A DNA stretch of 64,000 nucleotides, taken from positions 1-64,000 of the forward strand of contig NZ_JACAAX010000019.1 of assembly GCF_013377085.1 (NCBI RefSeq). Reading direction: 5' to 3'. Of the stretch, positions 15,480 through 24,591 are shown one piece after another. The position numbers were made by a program, and so were the translations under genes. The number at the start of each line of letters is the position of its first letter. Position 1 is the first letter of the stretch. This stretch comes from Rhodoplanes sp. (lineage in GTDB: Bacteria > Pseudomonadota > Alphaproteobacteria > Rhizobiales > Xanthobacteraceae). The notes under the pieces were generated by a model, which saw only the letters and a program-made list of their open reading frames with translations, was not told the DNA's origin and did no database searches.

Positions 15480-17708
15480 TCACGGGCGGCTCGGCTCGGC
15501 TGCCTTTGCCAATTCGTCCGATGTCCCGTCCGTTCTCGCTCTGAACGGACCACCCAGCTTGCCTCTGGACGGCGGCTCCGCCTTCTCGAGCCGGCAGATG
15601 GTCCCCCGCAGCGGCACCGAGCCGCAGATCGGCTCGCGAGGCCGGTCGTCGGACAAAATCACGTTGATGTTCGACTCGAAGCAGCCGTGGTCCGGAGTGT
15701 CGACCTCGGGAAACCACCAGCCGTGCTGGGCACTGACGACGCGAGGATCGAGGTCCTGAGTAATTCGAACCTTGAGGCGCACCCGCTCACCTTTGACACG
15801 CGGTGTTTCGATCCATACCCAATCCCCGTTCGATACGTTCTGCTGCCGCGCCACTTCCGGATGAATGTCGAGCAAGGGGTCCGGTGATTGCGTCCTCAGG
15901 GCTCTGATCTGCCGTCCGGACGAGTGATAGAACTGGAGTGCCCTCGCACCGGTAATGAGGATGTAGGGATACTCCTTCATGAGGTCGGGCGTGCTGACAG
16001 GCCCCTCCTGCAGCTCGGAATAGGAGGGGAGCGGATCGTAGCCGTGCTTCTCGAAGATCGTCGAAAACAGCTCGACCTTGCCGGTCGGAGTTCGGAATCG
16101 GCCTTGCTCGTATTGGGGGAATTTGCGATCGACCTCGATATAGCCGCGCTGCTTGAGCTCGGCGAAGCTCAGGCCCGTGCCCCTGACCCGGAACTCGTTG
16201 AATTCGGCCATCGATCTCCAGGGCAGATATTTCGGATCCGCCCATGGAATCCGCTTGGCGAGATCAATCGCGATCTGGACGTCGTCGCGACATTCGGGCG
16301 GCGGCTCGATCGCCTTCTGTCGCGCCGCGACGCAGCTCAGATACACCTCGTCGCAGCAGTCGTCCCGCTCGAGCCAAGTCGTCGCCGGCAGCACGTAGTC
16401 GGCGAGCTCCGCGGTCGGGGTCATGAAGAAGTCCAGCACGACGAAGCATTCGAGATTCTTGAACGCATCCCAGGCTCGACGCGTATTCTGCATGTTCACC
16501 ACGGGATTTCCCCCTGCGAGCAGGAGCGCTTTGAGCGGGTAAGGCTCGCCGGTGAGCATCGCCTCGGTGAACACGGCCGGATGCACGAACAGGAACAGAG
16601 GATCGGCCCCGGAGATGAGCGGATACTCCGCACCGCCGAGTCGATCGGCATTCACCTCCGGCGGCAATTTGCAGAAATTGATGATGCCCCCGGTCGTGAC
16701 GAAACCAGGCAGAGAGCCGGCCAGCAGATTCCCACCTTGCACGCCGATATTCCCGGTTATCGCCGCGAGAATGGCGGTCGCCCGCACCGTCTGGGTGGAA
16801 TTGATATTCTGCTCGATGCCGATGCGGCGGTGAAGGGCGGCAGGCTTCGTCGTCGCATACAGGCGCGCCGCCTCCCGGATCTTGTCCGCCGTCAACCAGG
16901 TCAGTGGTGCGGCCCACTCGGGTGTGCATGTCCTGATGTGAGCCGCGAGCTCGTCGAATCCGTGACAATAGCGCGCAACGAACTCGCTGTCGTAGAGCTG
17001 CTCCGTGATGATGGTGTGAATCATCGCCAGCACCAGCGCCACGTCGGTTCCAGGCCGGATCGGCAACCAGATGTCCGCCATGGCCGCGAGCGACGTGCGC
17101 CGGGGATCGACGACGATCAATTTTGCGCCGTTCTTCTCGACCGCGTCGACGAGATCGCGCCCCCGCCCGGGATGACTGATCGTCGGATTCGCTCCGATCA
17201 CCAGGACGCATTTCGACGACAGGTAGTCGGGGCCCTGCTCCTGACACACGGATTGCCCTATCGTCGCAAACTCCCCGACCATCGACGGGGCGTAGCAAAT
17301 GTGCAGATCGGTGTTGAGGACGTTCGGCGTGCCTATCGCGCTCGCCAACAGCCGCGCGAAGAACAGCGCTTGCCTCGGCGCAGTGCCATGAAACGTCCCC
17401 AGCGATTTCGCCCCGTTCGTCTCCCTGATCCGCGTGAGCCGGGCCGCTATGTCGTCTAGAGCCTCGTCCCACGACACTCGCTCCCACTTCCCCTCGCCTT
17501 TGGCTCCGGCCCGCCGAAGAGGATGCCGCAGCCGATCGGGGTGCCCGGCAAATGCGGCGTAGTTGGTTCCTTTCACGCAGATGTAGCCTCTGCTGTTCGG
17601 ATGATCGGGGTCGCCCTTGATGCTCTTGACCCGTCCGTCTTCGACCTCGACCAGGACACCACACTCGGAGTGGCACTCTTGACAGACGGTTCTGATGACT
17701 GTGCTCAT
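15480..17708 (-). CDS. DMSO-reductase-family molybdopterin enzyme of unknown substrate
   Basis: A 742-aa Mo/W bis-MGD enzyme without a signal peptide, so cytoplasmic. [4Fe-4S] ligands C9, C12, C16 and C44 (CQECHSEC, YICVKG). The presumed metal ligand is Cys138 in LHICYAPSMVGEF. The fold and several segments (IVVDPRRTSLAAMADIWLP, DFFMTPTAELADYVLPATTW, TPTGKVELFSTIFEKHGYDP) recall acetylene hydratase. However, the catalytic Asp of that enzyme next to the second cluster Cys is His13 here, and the Cys/Sec-His pair of formate dehydrogenases is Cys-Tyr. So neither function should be assumed. With the flavoprotein and ferredoxin downstream it forms a likely NAD(P)-linked soluble complex. Confidence 0.85.
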   Translation of the reverse strand: MSTVIRTVCQECHSECGVLVEVEDGRVKSIKGDPDHPNSRGYICVKGTNYAAFAGHPDRLRHPLRRAGAKGEGKWERVSWDEALDDIAARLTRIRETNGAKSLGTFHGTAPRQALFFARLLASAIGTPNVLNTDLHICYAPSMVGEFATIGQSVCQEQGPDYLSSKCVLVIGANPTISHPGRGRDLVDAVEKNGAKLIVVDPRRTSLAAMADIWLPIRPGTDVALVLAMIHTIITEQLYDSEFVARYCHGFDELAAHIRTCTPEWAAPLTWLTADKIREAARLYATTKPAALHRRIGIEQNINSTQTVRATAILAAITGNIGVQGGNLLAGSLPGFVTTGGIINFCKLPPEVNADRLGGAEYPLISGADPLFLFVHPAVFTEAMLTGEPYPLKALLLAGGNPVVNMQNTRRAWDAFKNLECFVVLDFFMTPTAELADYVLPATTWLERDDCCDEVYLSCVAARQKAIEPPPECRDDVQIAIDLAKRIPWADPKYLPWRSMAEFNEFRVRGTGLSFAELKQRGYIEVDRKFPQYEQGRFRTPTGKVELFSTIFEKHGYDPLPSYSELQEGPVSTPDLMKEYPYILITGARALQFYHSSGRQIRALRTQSPDPLLDIHPEVARQQNVSNGDWVWIETPRVKGERVRLKVRITQDLDPRVVSAQHGWWFPEVDTPDHGCFESNINVILSDDRPREPICGSVPLRGTICRLEKAEPPSRGKLGGPFRARTDGTSDELAKAAEPSRP

Positions 17709-17736
17709 GACGTGGCTCTCGATCGTGTGTACCGCG

Positions 17737-17904
17737 TCACGGCTGCCGCCGATCTCGGATCTCGGCCGGAACCACAGGCGCTCGGCTTCCCCGCTTCTCG
17801 CGGCCGGCCGGATAGACGTAGGGCCCGATGCGTAGGATCAGCGCGGCCGCAATCACCAGCGCACCCGCGAAGCCCCAAAGAACCGGAGCGTAGGAGCCCG
17901 CCAA
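17737..17904 (-). CDS. Possible 55-aa single-span membrane peptide or MFS gene remnant
   Basis: An ORF that starts TTG at 17904, seven bases after GAGGGAG. It reads LAGSYAPVLWGFAGALVIAA, ALILRIGPYVYPAGREKR and a charged tail: one transmembrane helix followed by a basic cytoplasmic end. This resembles the last helix and tail of oxalate/formate-type MFS transporters. It lies between the MFS gene and the molybdoenzyme gene. It could be a real small protein or the 3' remnant of a lost transporter. Confidence 0.35.
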   Translation of the reverse strand: MAGSYAPVLWGFAGALVIAAALILRIGPYVYPAGREKRGSRAPVVPAEIRDRRQP

Positions 17905-17947
17905 TGACGCACTCCCTCGACGCGCTCCGGCCCCCGGGGCGGTCAAC

Positions 17948-19327
17948 TCACGGCGAGACCTCTTCCAGCACCCTGCCCTTGGTCTCGACCGCGAATACCG
18001 CAACGATCACGCCCGCCGCCGCGGCGACGAGGCCGAAGGCCAGGAACACGTTCTCCAACCCCCCGCCGATCATCATGCCGATTGCGGTCGGGCCAATCAT
18101 GGAGGCGATATTTCGCCAAGCGCCGCCGGCACCGACGCCGATCGCCCGCGCCCTCGTCGGATAGAGCTCGGGCGTATAGAGATAAATGCCGATCGACAGC
18201 ACCGACGAGCAGAAGAAGGCGATGCACACCACGACGAGAACGCGTTCGGCGCTGCCGACACCGAAGATCCAGAGCGAGAGAAGCGAGGCGGCCACTCCAA
18301 AGAACGCCAGCGCGAACCACGGGCGCCGGCCGACATAATCGATGGTCAGCGCGCAGGTGAGCGTCCCGAACAAGCCGGCGACCTGGGTGATCAATCCGTA
18401 CTGCAGCGACTGTGCAAGTGGCAGGTTGAAGACGGTGCGGTACATGGTCGGCACCCAGACGATCAGGCCGAAGGTGAAGAGAAAGGCGGCGAACCACATC
18501 GTCCACACGACGAGTGTGCGACGCAGGTAGTGCGGCCCGAAGAGGTCCGACCACGACGCCGGCTTCTCGTGCGTGGATACGACCGCCTGCACAGGCGGCA
18601 GCGGTTTTCTGGTCGACCTTTCAGTCGCCCGCTCGATACGTGCGAGCGCCGCCTCGGCTTCGGTGTCACGTCCCCGCACCGCCAGCCACCTCGGCGACTC
18701 CGGAATCAGTCGCTGCATGAAGACGGCCAGGATCGCCGGCAGGGCCCCGATGATGAACATGTACTGCCAGCCGAAGGTCGGAACCACCCAGCTGCCGAGG
18801 AAGCCGGCACACACCAGGCCGATCGGGAAGATCAACTCGTACAAGAGCACGAAGCGACCACGGCCCTTGGCCCGGGTGATTTCGCTGATGTAGACGGCGG
18901 CGATCGGAACCTCACCGCCCAGGCCGATCCCCTGCAAGGCGCGGAACGCGACCAATGACTGGTAGTCCCAGGCGAACGCACAGGCGAGACTCATGACCGA
19001 GAGCACGAGCAACGACCAGACCATCGCGGGCACGCGGCCGTAGCGCTGCGCGACCCACCCGAAGAACAGCGCGCCGATAAGCTGGCCGACATAGCCGACG
19101 GAGATCATGAAGCCGACCTGCGTGGGTGTCAGCTTCCACAGCGGAACGAGCGCCGGCAGGACGAAGGCGATCGCGAGCCCGTCGAACGCATCGAAGAACG
19201 TCGCGACGCCGATGACCACCCGCGCCTTGATGTGCCAAGTCGAGATCGGCATCCGCTCGATTCGAGCGACGACATCGTCGACCTTCGAACAACAGGAGCC
19301 GGAAGATTTCAGACTGGTGCTGATCAT
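17948..19327 (-). CDS. MFS transporter, sugar/aromatic-acid symporter type
   Basis: A 459-aa inner-membrane protein with about 12 predicted helices and the MFS loop motifs (GWVAQRYGRVPAM, and DYVGRRPW in the second half; PESPRWL after helix 6). It fits the metabolite:H+ symporter group that imports aromatic or heterocyclic carboxylates and sugars. ATG 19327 has GAGGGAATT in front; the longer ORF lacks this. Its neighbours are the two molybdoenzyme systems of the island, so it probably imports their substrate. Substrate not predictable. Confidence 0.88.
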   Translation of the reverse strand: MISTSLKSSGSCCSKVDDVVARIERMPISTWHIKARVVIGVATFFDAFDGLAIAFVLPALVPLWKLTPTQVGFMISVGYVGQLIGALFFGWVAQRYGRVPAMVWSLLVLSVMSLACAFAWDYQSLVAFRALQGIGLGGEVPIAAVYISEITRAKGRGRFVLLYELIFPIGLVCAGFLGSWVVPTFGWQYMFIIGALPAILAVFMQRLIPESPRWLAVRGRDTEAEAALARIERATERSTRKPLPPVQAVVSTHEKPASWSDLFGPHYLRRTLVVWTMWFAAFLFTFGLIVWVPTMYRTVFNLPLAQSLQYGLITQVAGLFGTLTCALTIDYVGRRPWFALAFFGVAASLLSLWIFGVGSAERVLVVVCIAFFCSSVLSIGIYLYTPELYPTRARAIGVGAGGAWRNIASMIGPTAIGMMIGGGLENVFLAFGLVAAAAGVIVAVFAVETKGRVLEEVSP

Positions 19328-19590
19328 AATTCCCTCACGTAGGCTATCGAGTCGATCACGACAGTGACGCGGCGCCGAAGAGCGCGGACCGCAATCGCAA
19401 ACGTTTTCGGGGGTATTCACGTTTCTGATTAGCGGAGTGTTCGACCCACAGGCACGCGGGTGTCGGTGCATTCGTAAGAGCTTTTTCCGTTCGCAGGCCG
19501 TTCAACCATCTGCCTGCGCCGGGCCAATCGATCCCGATCGGTCGGACCGCCGCTGGTGGGTCTCCTTCGCAAGGACGAACGAATCGGCGC

Positions 19591-20892
19591 CTATCGACTG
19601 TCGGAGGTTCCGACGCCCCAGCGCGCCATCATCTTCACCTTCTCCAGGCACGCGGTGATGCCGACGCTGTGCATCACCTGGCCGGTCCCGCAGCGGTCGC
19701 CATCCACCAGCGCGTTGCGAAGCCGGAACTCGAGCGGATCCATGCCGACGCGCCTGGCGGCGATGTCCATCATCGTTTCGATTGCCACGCTCGGCTGGGA
19801 CATGCCGAATCCACGGAACGGGGCGCTCTGCGAGGTGTTGGTGTAGACGGTCCAGACCTCGGCAGACTGGTTCGGAATCCGGTAGGTTCCGGACCCGATC
19901 ATGGCCGCCTTCCCGCTCGAGATGCACGCCGTCGATCCGTACGCTCCCGCGTTGGAAATGTGCGTGCGATGGATGGCCGTGAGCGTGCCGTCGCGCTTGA
20001 GGCCGAGCTTGAAGGTCATGTAGTGGGGCGCCTTGGTCGATCCGTACACCATGTTGTCGTGCATCGACATCGCCCAGCGCACTGGCCGCCTGACCTTCAG
20101 CGCGAGCGCGGCGACGTTCGGCTCGATCGTCATCTGGCCTTTCTGACCGAAGCCGCCGCCGACCGCCGGAACGATGACACGCACCTTGTTCAGGGGCAGC
20201 CCGAGCGCCTGGGCGAGAGTGCCGCTGACCATGAACGGCACCTGCGTGTTGCTCCACACCGTCACGCCGCCGACGGCCTCCGGACGGACCAGGCAGGCAT
20301 GCGGCTCGATCGGCACCGATCTCTGCCCCGACGTCGAAATCGTCTCCTCCACGATGATGTCGGCCTCGGCGAACCCCTTGTCGACGTCGCCATGGATCTG
20401 CTGCAGGCAATCGTGGCCGAACACCATGATCCTGTTGCCCTTGCAGAGCTTCTCCTGGCCCTCCTCGTGGATGATCGGGGCATCCGGCTTCATGGCCTCG
20501 CGGGCGTCGAACACGGCCGGCAGCGGCTCGTATTTCACGTCGATCAGCTCGACCGCCGCATGTGCGATCTCTTCGGTATCGGCCGCCACCAGTGCGACGA
20601 TCTCCCCGCGGTAGCGGACCTTCGTGTCGGCGAAGATCGGCTGCTCCTTGACGATCTGGCCGGTGACGTTGTCGGCGAGGTCGCGGGCGGTGGCGACCCC
20701 ACGCACGCCCGGAAGGCGTTCGGCTCGGCTGGTGTCGATGGAGACGATTCTGGCGTGATGCTCGGAGCTGAGGAGCCCCCTTGCGTGGAGCATGCCGGGC
20801 AGATGCATGTCGCCGACATAGAGGACTTGCCCGGTCACCTGCTGCTCGGCGTCCGTGCGAGGGCGCCGTTTTCCGACTTCAGCGAAATTCAT
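19591..20892 (-). CDS. Molybdenum hydroxylase large subunit, N-terminal half (NdhL-like)
   Basis: A 433-aa protein equal to the N-terminal half of a xanthine-dehydrogenase-family large subunit. The N-terminal a/b hammerhead domain (residues 10-130) has VTGQVLYVGDMHLPG. The first Mo-pterin domain carries VPAVGGGFGQKG and the conserved Arg loop APFRGFGMSQPSVAIE. It ends about where the second Mo domain should begin; that domain is encoded separately at 21413-23347. The split is the same as in nicotinate dehydrogenase of Eubacterium barkeri (NdhL/NdhM). The ATG is preceded by GGGAG and overlaps the 2Fe-2S gene by 14 bp. Likely role: hydroxylation of an N-heterocycle or aromatic acid. Confidence 0.85.
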   Translation of the reverse strand: MNFAEVGKRRPRTDAEQQVTGQVLYVGDMHLPGMLHARGLLSSEHHARIVSIDTSRAERLPGVRGVATARDLADNVTGQIVKEQPIFADTKVRYRGEIVALVAADTEEIAHAAVELIDVKYEPLPAVFDAREAMKPDAPIIHEEGQEKLCKGNRIMVFGHDCLQQIHGDVDKGFAEADIIVEETISTSGQRSVPIEPHACLVRPEAVGGVTVWSNTQVPFMVSGTLAQALGLPLNKVRVIVPAVGGGFGQKGQMTIEPNVAALALKVRRPVRWAMSMHDNMVYGSTKAPHYMTFKLGLKRDGTLTAIHRTHISNAGAYGSTACISSGKAAMIGSGTYRIPNQSAEVWTVYTNTSQSAPFRGFGMSQPSVAIETMMDIAARRVGMDPLEFRLRNALVDGDRCGTGQVMHSVGITACLEKVKMMARWGVGTSDSR

Positions 20893-21385
20893 GGCTGCGC
20901 TCCCACCCTTGCTTTGCTTGTTCCCGCAGATCTTTGGCGGCGGCGAGCACCGCCTGCACCGGTTTGACGTAACCGGTGCATCGGCACATGTTGCCGGCGA
21001 GGCCTTCCTTGACGTCCTCCTCGGTCGGGTCGGTGTTCCTGTCGAGCAGCGCCTTCGCCGACAGGATCATGCCGGGTGTGCAGAATCCGCACTGGCTCGC
21101 GGCGAGATCTTTGAAATGCACCTGCAATGGATGAAGCGTCGTGGCGCCCAGGCTCTCGATGGTCTCGATGTGCGCGCCGTCGACGCTGATGGCGAGGACG
21201 AGACAGGCGTTGACCGTGATCCCGTCCATGATCACCGTGCAAGCGCCGCACTCGCCCTGTTCGCACGAGCGCTTCGCGCTCGTCATCTGCAGCTCTTCGC
21301 GAAGCATGTCCAGGAGCGTCAGATTTGGCTCAACGGACATCGTTACATCTTGCGAATTCAACCGGAACCGAATCTCTTGCTTCAT
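20879..21385 (-). CDS. Molybdenum hydroxylase 2x[2Fe-2S] small subunit (NdhS/CoxS-like)
   Basis: A 168-aa protein. The plant-type [2Fe-2S] site is CEQGECGACTVIMDG with a distal Cys (NAC), and the second cluster is CGFCTPG with CRCTGY. This is full length for the small subunit of the xanthine dehydrogenase family. ATG 21385 has AAGGTG upstream; a GTG three codons earlier is an alternative. It lies between the FAD/Mo fusion gene and the large-subunit half, with an overlap and a short gap, so the three subunits are cotranscribed. Confidence 0.93.
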   Translation of the reverse strand: MKQEIRFRLNSQDVTMSVEPNLTLLDMLREELQMTSAKRSCEQGECGACTVIMDGITVNACLVLAISVDGAHIETIESLGATTLHPLQVHFKDLAASQCGFCTPGMILSAKALLDRNTDPTEEDVKEGLAGNMCRCTGYVKPVQAVLAAAKDLREQAKQGWERSHEFR

Positions 21386-21412
21386 GGTGATCACCTTGGT
21401 GGCGTCGGGCGT

Positions 21413-23347
21413 TCACGCCGTCGCGTCCGCGTCTCGCAGGCGTTTGTCCTGCAGCTTGCGCAACACCTTTTCGGGCGATGCCGGCAGGTCGAAGATTCGA
21501 ATTCCGACCGCATCGTCGATCGCGTTGAGAATGGCGGGGGTCGGCGTGATCGCCGTGATCTCTCCGCACGCCTTGGCCCCGAACGGTCCGTTCTGCTCGG
21601 GCACCTCGACGAAGGCGGCATGGATGTTCGGCATGTCGAGCGAGGTTGCGATCGGATAGTTGGACAGGTCTTTCGGCTCGAATGCCGGATTGAAGCCGGA
21701 CGGCTCATCCACCGGCGACAGGCCGGGATAGGCGTCCTCGCGCAATGCCCAGCCGACCGCCTGCATCGCCCCACCCTCGACCTGCCCCTCCACCAGAATC
21801 GGGCTGATCGCCTTGCCGCAGTCGACCACCGAATAGAGATCCCTGACGGACACGACGCCGGTTTCGGTATCGACGTCGACGTCGACTGCGGAGGCGATGT
21901 AGTAGAACGAGGCGATGGTATCACCCTGAAGTCCGCGGCCCGGCGGCGAACTCTTCGGAAAGTAGGTGGCCGAACTGTTGGGAAGCTGCCGGAACGCGAA
22001 GTGCGAGAGGGCCGCCGCCTCCGGAATGGAGATGAAGGTGTTGGTGCCCGGTTCGGTGTCGACGATCACCCCCGGCTCGAGGGCGAGGCGTTCGACCGGA
22101 ACATTGAGCTTCTTCGAAGCGGAATCGAGCAGGACGGTCCTGATCTGCGCCGCGGCCGCCAGGGCGGCATTGCCACCGGCGAAGGTCTGGCGCGAGGAAA
22201 CGGTGCCCCAGTCGTAAGGGCTGGTCCCGGTGTCGGCCTGATGGACCGTGACCTGATCCACGGTGACCCCGAGCGCCTCGGCGACGATGGTGGCGATGAC
22301 GGTCGTCGACCCCTGACCGATGTCGCAGCCGCCCGCCTGCACGACGACGCTGCCATCCTCGCGCATCTGCATGTTGATCGAATAGGGATTGGGCACCCCC
22401 CCGGGAACGGTGCAGGAGTAGAATGTCCCGGCGACGCCGCGGCCTCTTTTGACGACGGGCCGGGCCATGGCCGGCCGCTCGCCACCGGCGAGCGCCAGCG
22501 CATCCTCCAGGCTGCGTTGCGCGAGCACCGGTGCGATCTGGGCGCGGTACCAGGCGCTGGCACGCAGGTCGGTGATCGGGGAGATCGCCTCGGCGACGAG
22601 CGGGAGAGCCCTTCGAACTTCGTCGCCGGTCGCGGGTCGCCCGCGCAAGGCGTTTTCGAAGGCCGTCGCCCGGACCACGGTCGGGGCCACCGAACCGAGC
22701 GCCAGGCAGACGCGCTCGAACGATCGCCCGTCTGCGCTCAGGGTCACCGAGGCCGCCGCATTGGCGATCGAGATCGTCATCGCCCTCCGGTTGCCTAGTT
22801 TGTGGAATGCGGATCCGCTGCGACCGCCGTTGAGCGGGATGCCGACGGCGACGATCAATTCGTTCTTCGCGAGGCAGTTCTTCTTCGGCCCGATCAGGAG
22901 ATCGCGGACCGCCAGGGTCTTTCGCCCCTGATTGCTGGCGACCTCGATGGTCGCATCGAGCGCGACCAGCGCCGCAATGAGGTCGCCGGCAGGCGACGCC
23001 GTTCCGAGATTGCCACCGATCGTTCCGAGATTGCGGACCTGCGGTCCGGCCGCTTCACGTGCCGCCTGTGCGAGGACGTTCGCATGGTCCCGGATCAGGT
23101 CCGACGCGAGCAGGTCCGTGAACGTGGTGCGGGAGCCGATGCGGAGCGCATCGCCGTCTCGGCGGATGAACTTCAGCTCGTCGATCCTCTTGAGGTCGAC
23201 GACGCAGCGGGGATTGATCTGTCGGGCATTCAGCGAGACGATGAGATCGGTGCCGCCGGCGATGACGACCGCATCCGGACCTCGCTCGTCGAGGATCGCG
23301 AGGGCCTCGGGAAGGGTCGTTGGGCGAACATAATCGAATGGCTTCAT
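21413..23347 (-). CDS. Fused FAD subunit plus C-terminal Mo domain of a molybdenum hydroxylase
   Basis: A 644-aa fusion. Residues 1 to about 290 are the CoxM/NdhF-type FAD domain (VIAGGTDLIVSLN, LGTIGGNLGTASPAGD). From about residue 315 the protein is the second Mo-pterin domain of the large subunit (NdhM equivalent), with QAGGCDIGQGSTTV and the active-site region PFGAKACGEITAITPTPAIL, where the GE supplies the catalytic Glu. ATG 23347 follows GGAGGG at good spacing; the longer ORF is not supported. The order fusion-small-large is unlike common coxMSL layouts. I know of no characterised enzyme with this FAD-NdhM fusion, so I regard the architecture as unusual. All catalytic elements seem present across the three genes. 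Confidence 0.85.
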   Translation of the reverse strand: MKPFDYVRPTTLPEALAILDERGPDAVVIAGGTDLIVSLNARQINPRCVVDLKRIDELKFIRRDGDALRIGSRTTFTDLLASDLIRDHANVLAQAAREAAGPQVRNLGTIGGNLGTASPAGDLIAALVALDATIEVASNQGRKTLAVRDLLIGPKKNCLAKNELIVAVGIPLNGGRSGSAFHKLGNRRAMTISIANAAASVTLSADGRSFERVCLALGSVAPTVVRATAFENALRGRPATGDEVRRALPLVAEAISPITDLRASAWYRAQIAPVLAQRSLEDALALAGGERPAMARPVVKRGRGVAGTFYSCTVPGGVPNPYSINMQMREDGSVVVQAGGCDIGQGSTTVIATIVAEALGVTVDQVTVHQADTGTSPYDWGTVSSRQTFAGGNAALAAAAQIRTVLLDSASKKLNVPVERLALEPGVIVDTEPGTNTFISIPEAAALSHFAFRQLPNSSATYFPKSSPPGRGLQGDTIASFYYIASAVDVDVDTETGVVSVRDLYSVVDCGKAISPILVEGQVEGGAMQAVGWALREDAYPGLSPVDEPSGFNPAFEPKDLSNYPIATSLDMPNIHAAFVEVPEQNGPFGAKACGEITAITPTPAILNAIDDAVGIRIFDLPASPEKVLRKLQDKRLRDADATA

Positions 23348-23670
23348 CTCAGTCCCTCCGGATCGGCCTTGACTGCCGCATTCCGCCTTGGGGGTGATGT
23401 GTCCGCACAACGACCGTGCCAAGCCGTCACCGCGGAGACCGCCGTTTCCGATGTCAGCTCAATTGTGTTAGCAGCAGAGTCGGAAGCGCGGACACTGATC
23501 CGGTCCCATCGCCTCGCGATATTTCCTGTTGTCCAGATCGCGGCCCGAGCTTGCATCATTGCCCACCCGTTCCGGGCGTGTCAGCGTTGGTTCGATTTCG
23601 GCCTTGGTTTCATCTCGACGCGAATTCACGCCTGTTCACGTGAATAAGGACTTGTCGGGGAGGCATTTAT

Positions 23671-23712
23671 TGAACATGCTCATGTTTGAACGCGTTCATG
23701 CTTATGTCAAGC
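23671..23712 (-). promoter_or_regulatory. Promoter/operator copy A, upstream of the hydroxylase operon and tetR
   Basis: A 42-bp element nearly repeated at 30489-30530. Read on the minus strand it has TTGACA (23710-23705), a 17-bp spacer and AAACAT (23687-23682), a plausible sigma-70 promoter for the hydroxylase operon. The spacer carries the perfect palindrome TGAACGCGTTCA (23687-23698), and an imperfect TGAACATG/CATGTTTGA inverted pair follows. It lies between the hydroxylase operon and the divergent tetR gene, so TetR-type repression is the simplest model. The leader to 23347 is about 330 bp and otherwise empty. Confidence 0.7.
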
Positions 23713-23749
23713 AGAGAGATGTGGGTCCTGGATCGGGAATGTTACGGAT

Positions 23750-24505
23750 GTGGACGAAATGAGCGCGAAGCGCGGTACCGACCATACGACGCCGACCGCG
23801 GCGCCTGCACCAGGGCGACGCGAGCGCAACAAGATCGAGAAATTGCGTCGCATCAAAGAAGCGGCAATGGAGCTCTTCACGCGGAAGGGCTTCGACGACA
23901 CCACCACCAGGGAGATTGCGGCCGCGGCGGACGTGGGCTTGGGAACCGTCTTCATTTACGCTGCGAACAAGCGCGATCTTCTCTTCTTGATCGCGAACGA
24001 CGGGTTGGAAGGCGTGGAGGAGCGGGCGCACGCCTGCCTCGATCCGACGGCCCCACTGCTCGAGAACCTGCTCAACATCTTCCGGCACCATTACGAGTTT
24101 TTCTGTCGCCAGCCGGCTCTGTCGCGGCTCGTTCTGCGCGAGATGGCGTTCTACGAGGCCGGCGCACAGGCTCGCCCCTTCCAGGAGACCCGGGAAGCGC
24201 TCATCAGACTGCTCGGGAAAGCCGTGCAGGCGGCGATCGACCGGAACACGGTATCGCCCGGAGACACCCCGCAGTTCGTCGGCTGGACTCTGTTCTGTAT
24301 CTATCAGGTGGAACTTCGTCGGTGGATCTCGCAGGATGACCTCTGCCTGCGCGAAGGAATGGATCACTTGCAGCGGGCCCTGAAAGTCGTGATTCGCGGA
24401 CTCGATCCGACCGCCGAGGCCCTGTCTGTGGGCCGTCCGCCCGCTGCCGCGACCGACAAGACCCCGCCGCGCAAGGTGCCGCGGGCGGTACGCAGCACCA
24501 GATAG
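23750..24505 (+). CDS. TetR-family transcriptional regulator
   Basis: A 251-aa regulator with a TetR HTH (residues 30-75: RIKEAAMELFTRKGFDDTTT, REIAAAADVGLGTVFIYAAN) and a ligand-binding C-terminal domain. Start is GTG 23750 or ATG 23759. It is divergent from the hydroxylase operon and near operator copy A, which is also present before the creatinase-like operon. It is therefore the best candidate for the regulator of both. Ligand unknown. Confidence 0.88.
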   Translation: MDEMSAKRGTDHTTPTAAPAPGRRERNKIEKLRRIKEAAMELFTRKGFDDTTTREIAAAADVGLGTVFIYAANKRDLLFLIANDGLEGVEERAHACLDPTAPLLENLLNIFRHHYEFFCRQPALSRLVLREMAFYEAGAQARPFQETREALIRLLGKAVQAAIDRNTVSPGDTPQFVGWTLFCIYQVELRRWISQDDLCLREGMDHLQRALKVVIRGLDPTAEALSVGRPPAAATDKTPPRKVPRAVRSTR

Positions 24506-24507
24506 GG

Positions 24508-24525
24508 GCAGGCCGCACGGCCTGC
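24508..24525. terminator. Stem-loop between convergent tetR and iclR
   Basis: GCAGGCCG and CGGCCTGC form an 8-bp stem just after the tetR stop. No T-run follows on either strand, so intrinsic termination is uncertain. Confidence 0.4.
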
Positions 24526-24591
24526 GCGGCACAAGGATTTCAAGCGCCGCATATCGGCGTCTCCGGGCGAGATACGACGAGCCGGGCCGCC

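Noticed and set aside
15480-17708. Calling the molybdoenzyme an acetylene hydratase or formate dehydrogenase
   Set aside because: The Asp needed by acetylene hydratase is His, and the Cys/Sec-His pair of formate dehydrogenase is missing.
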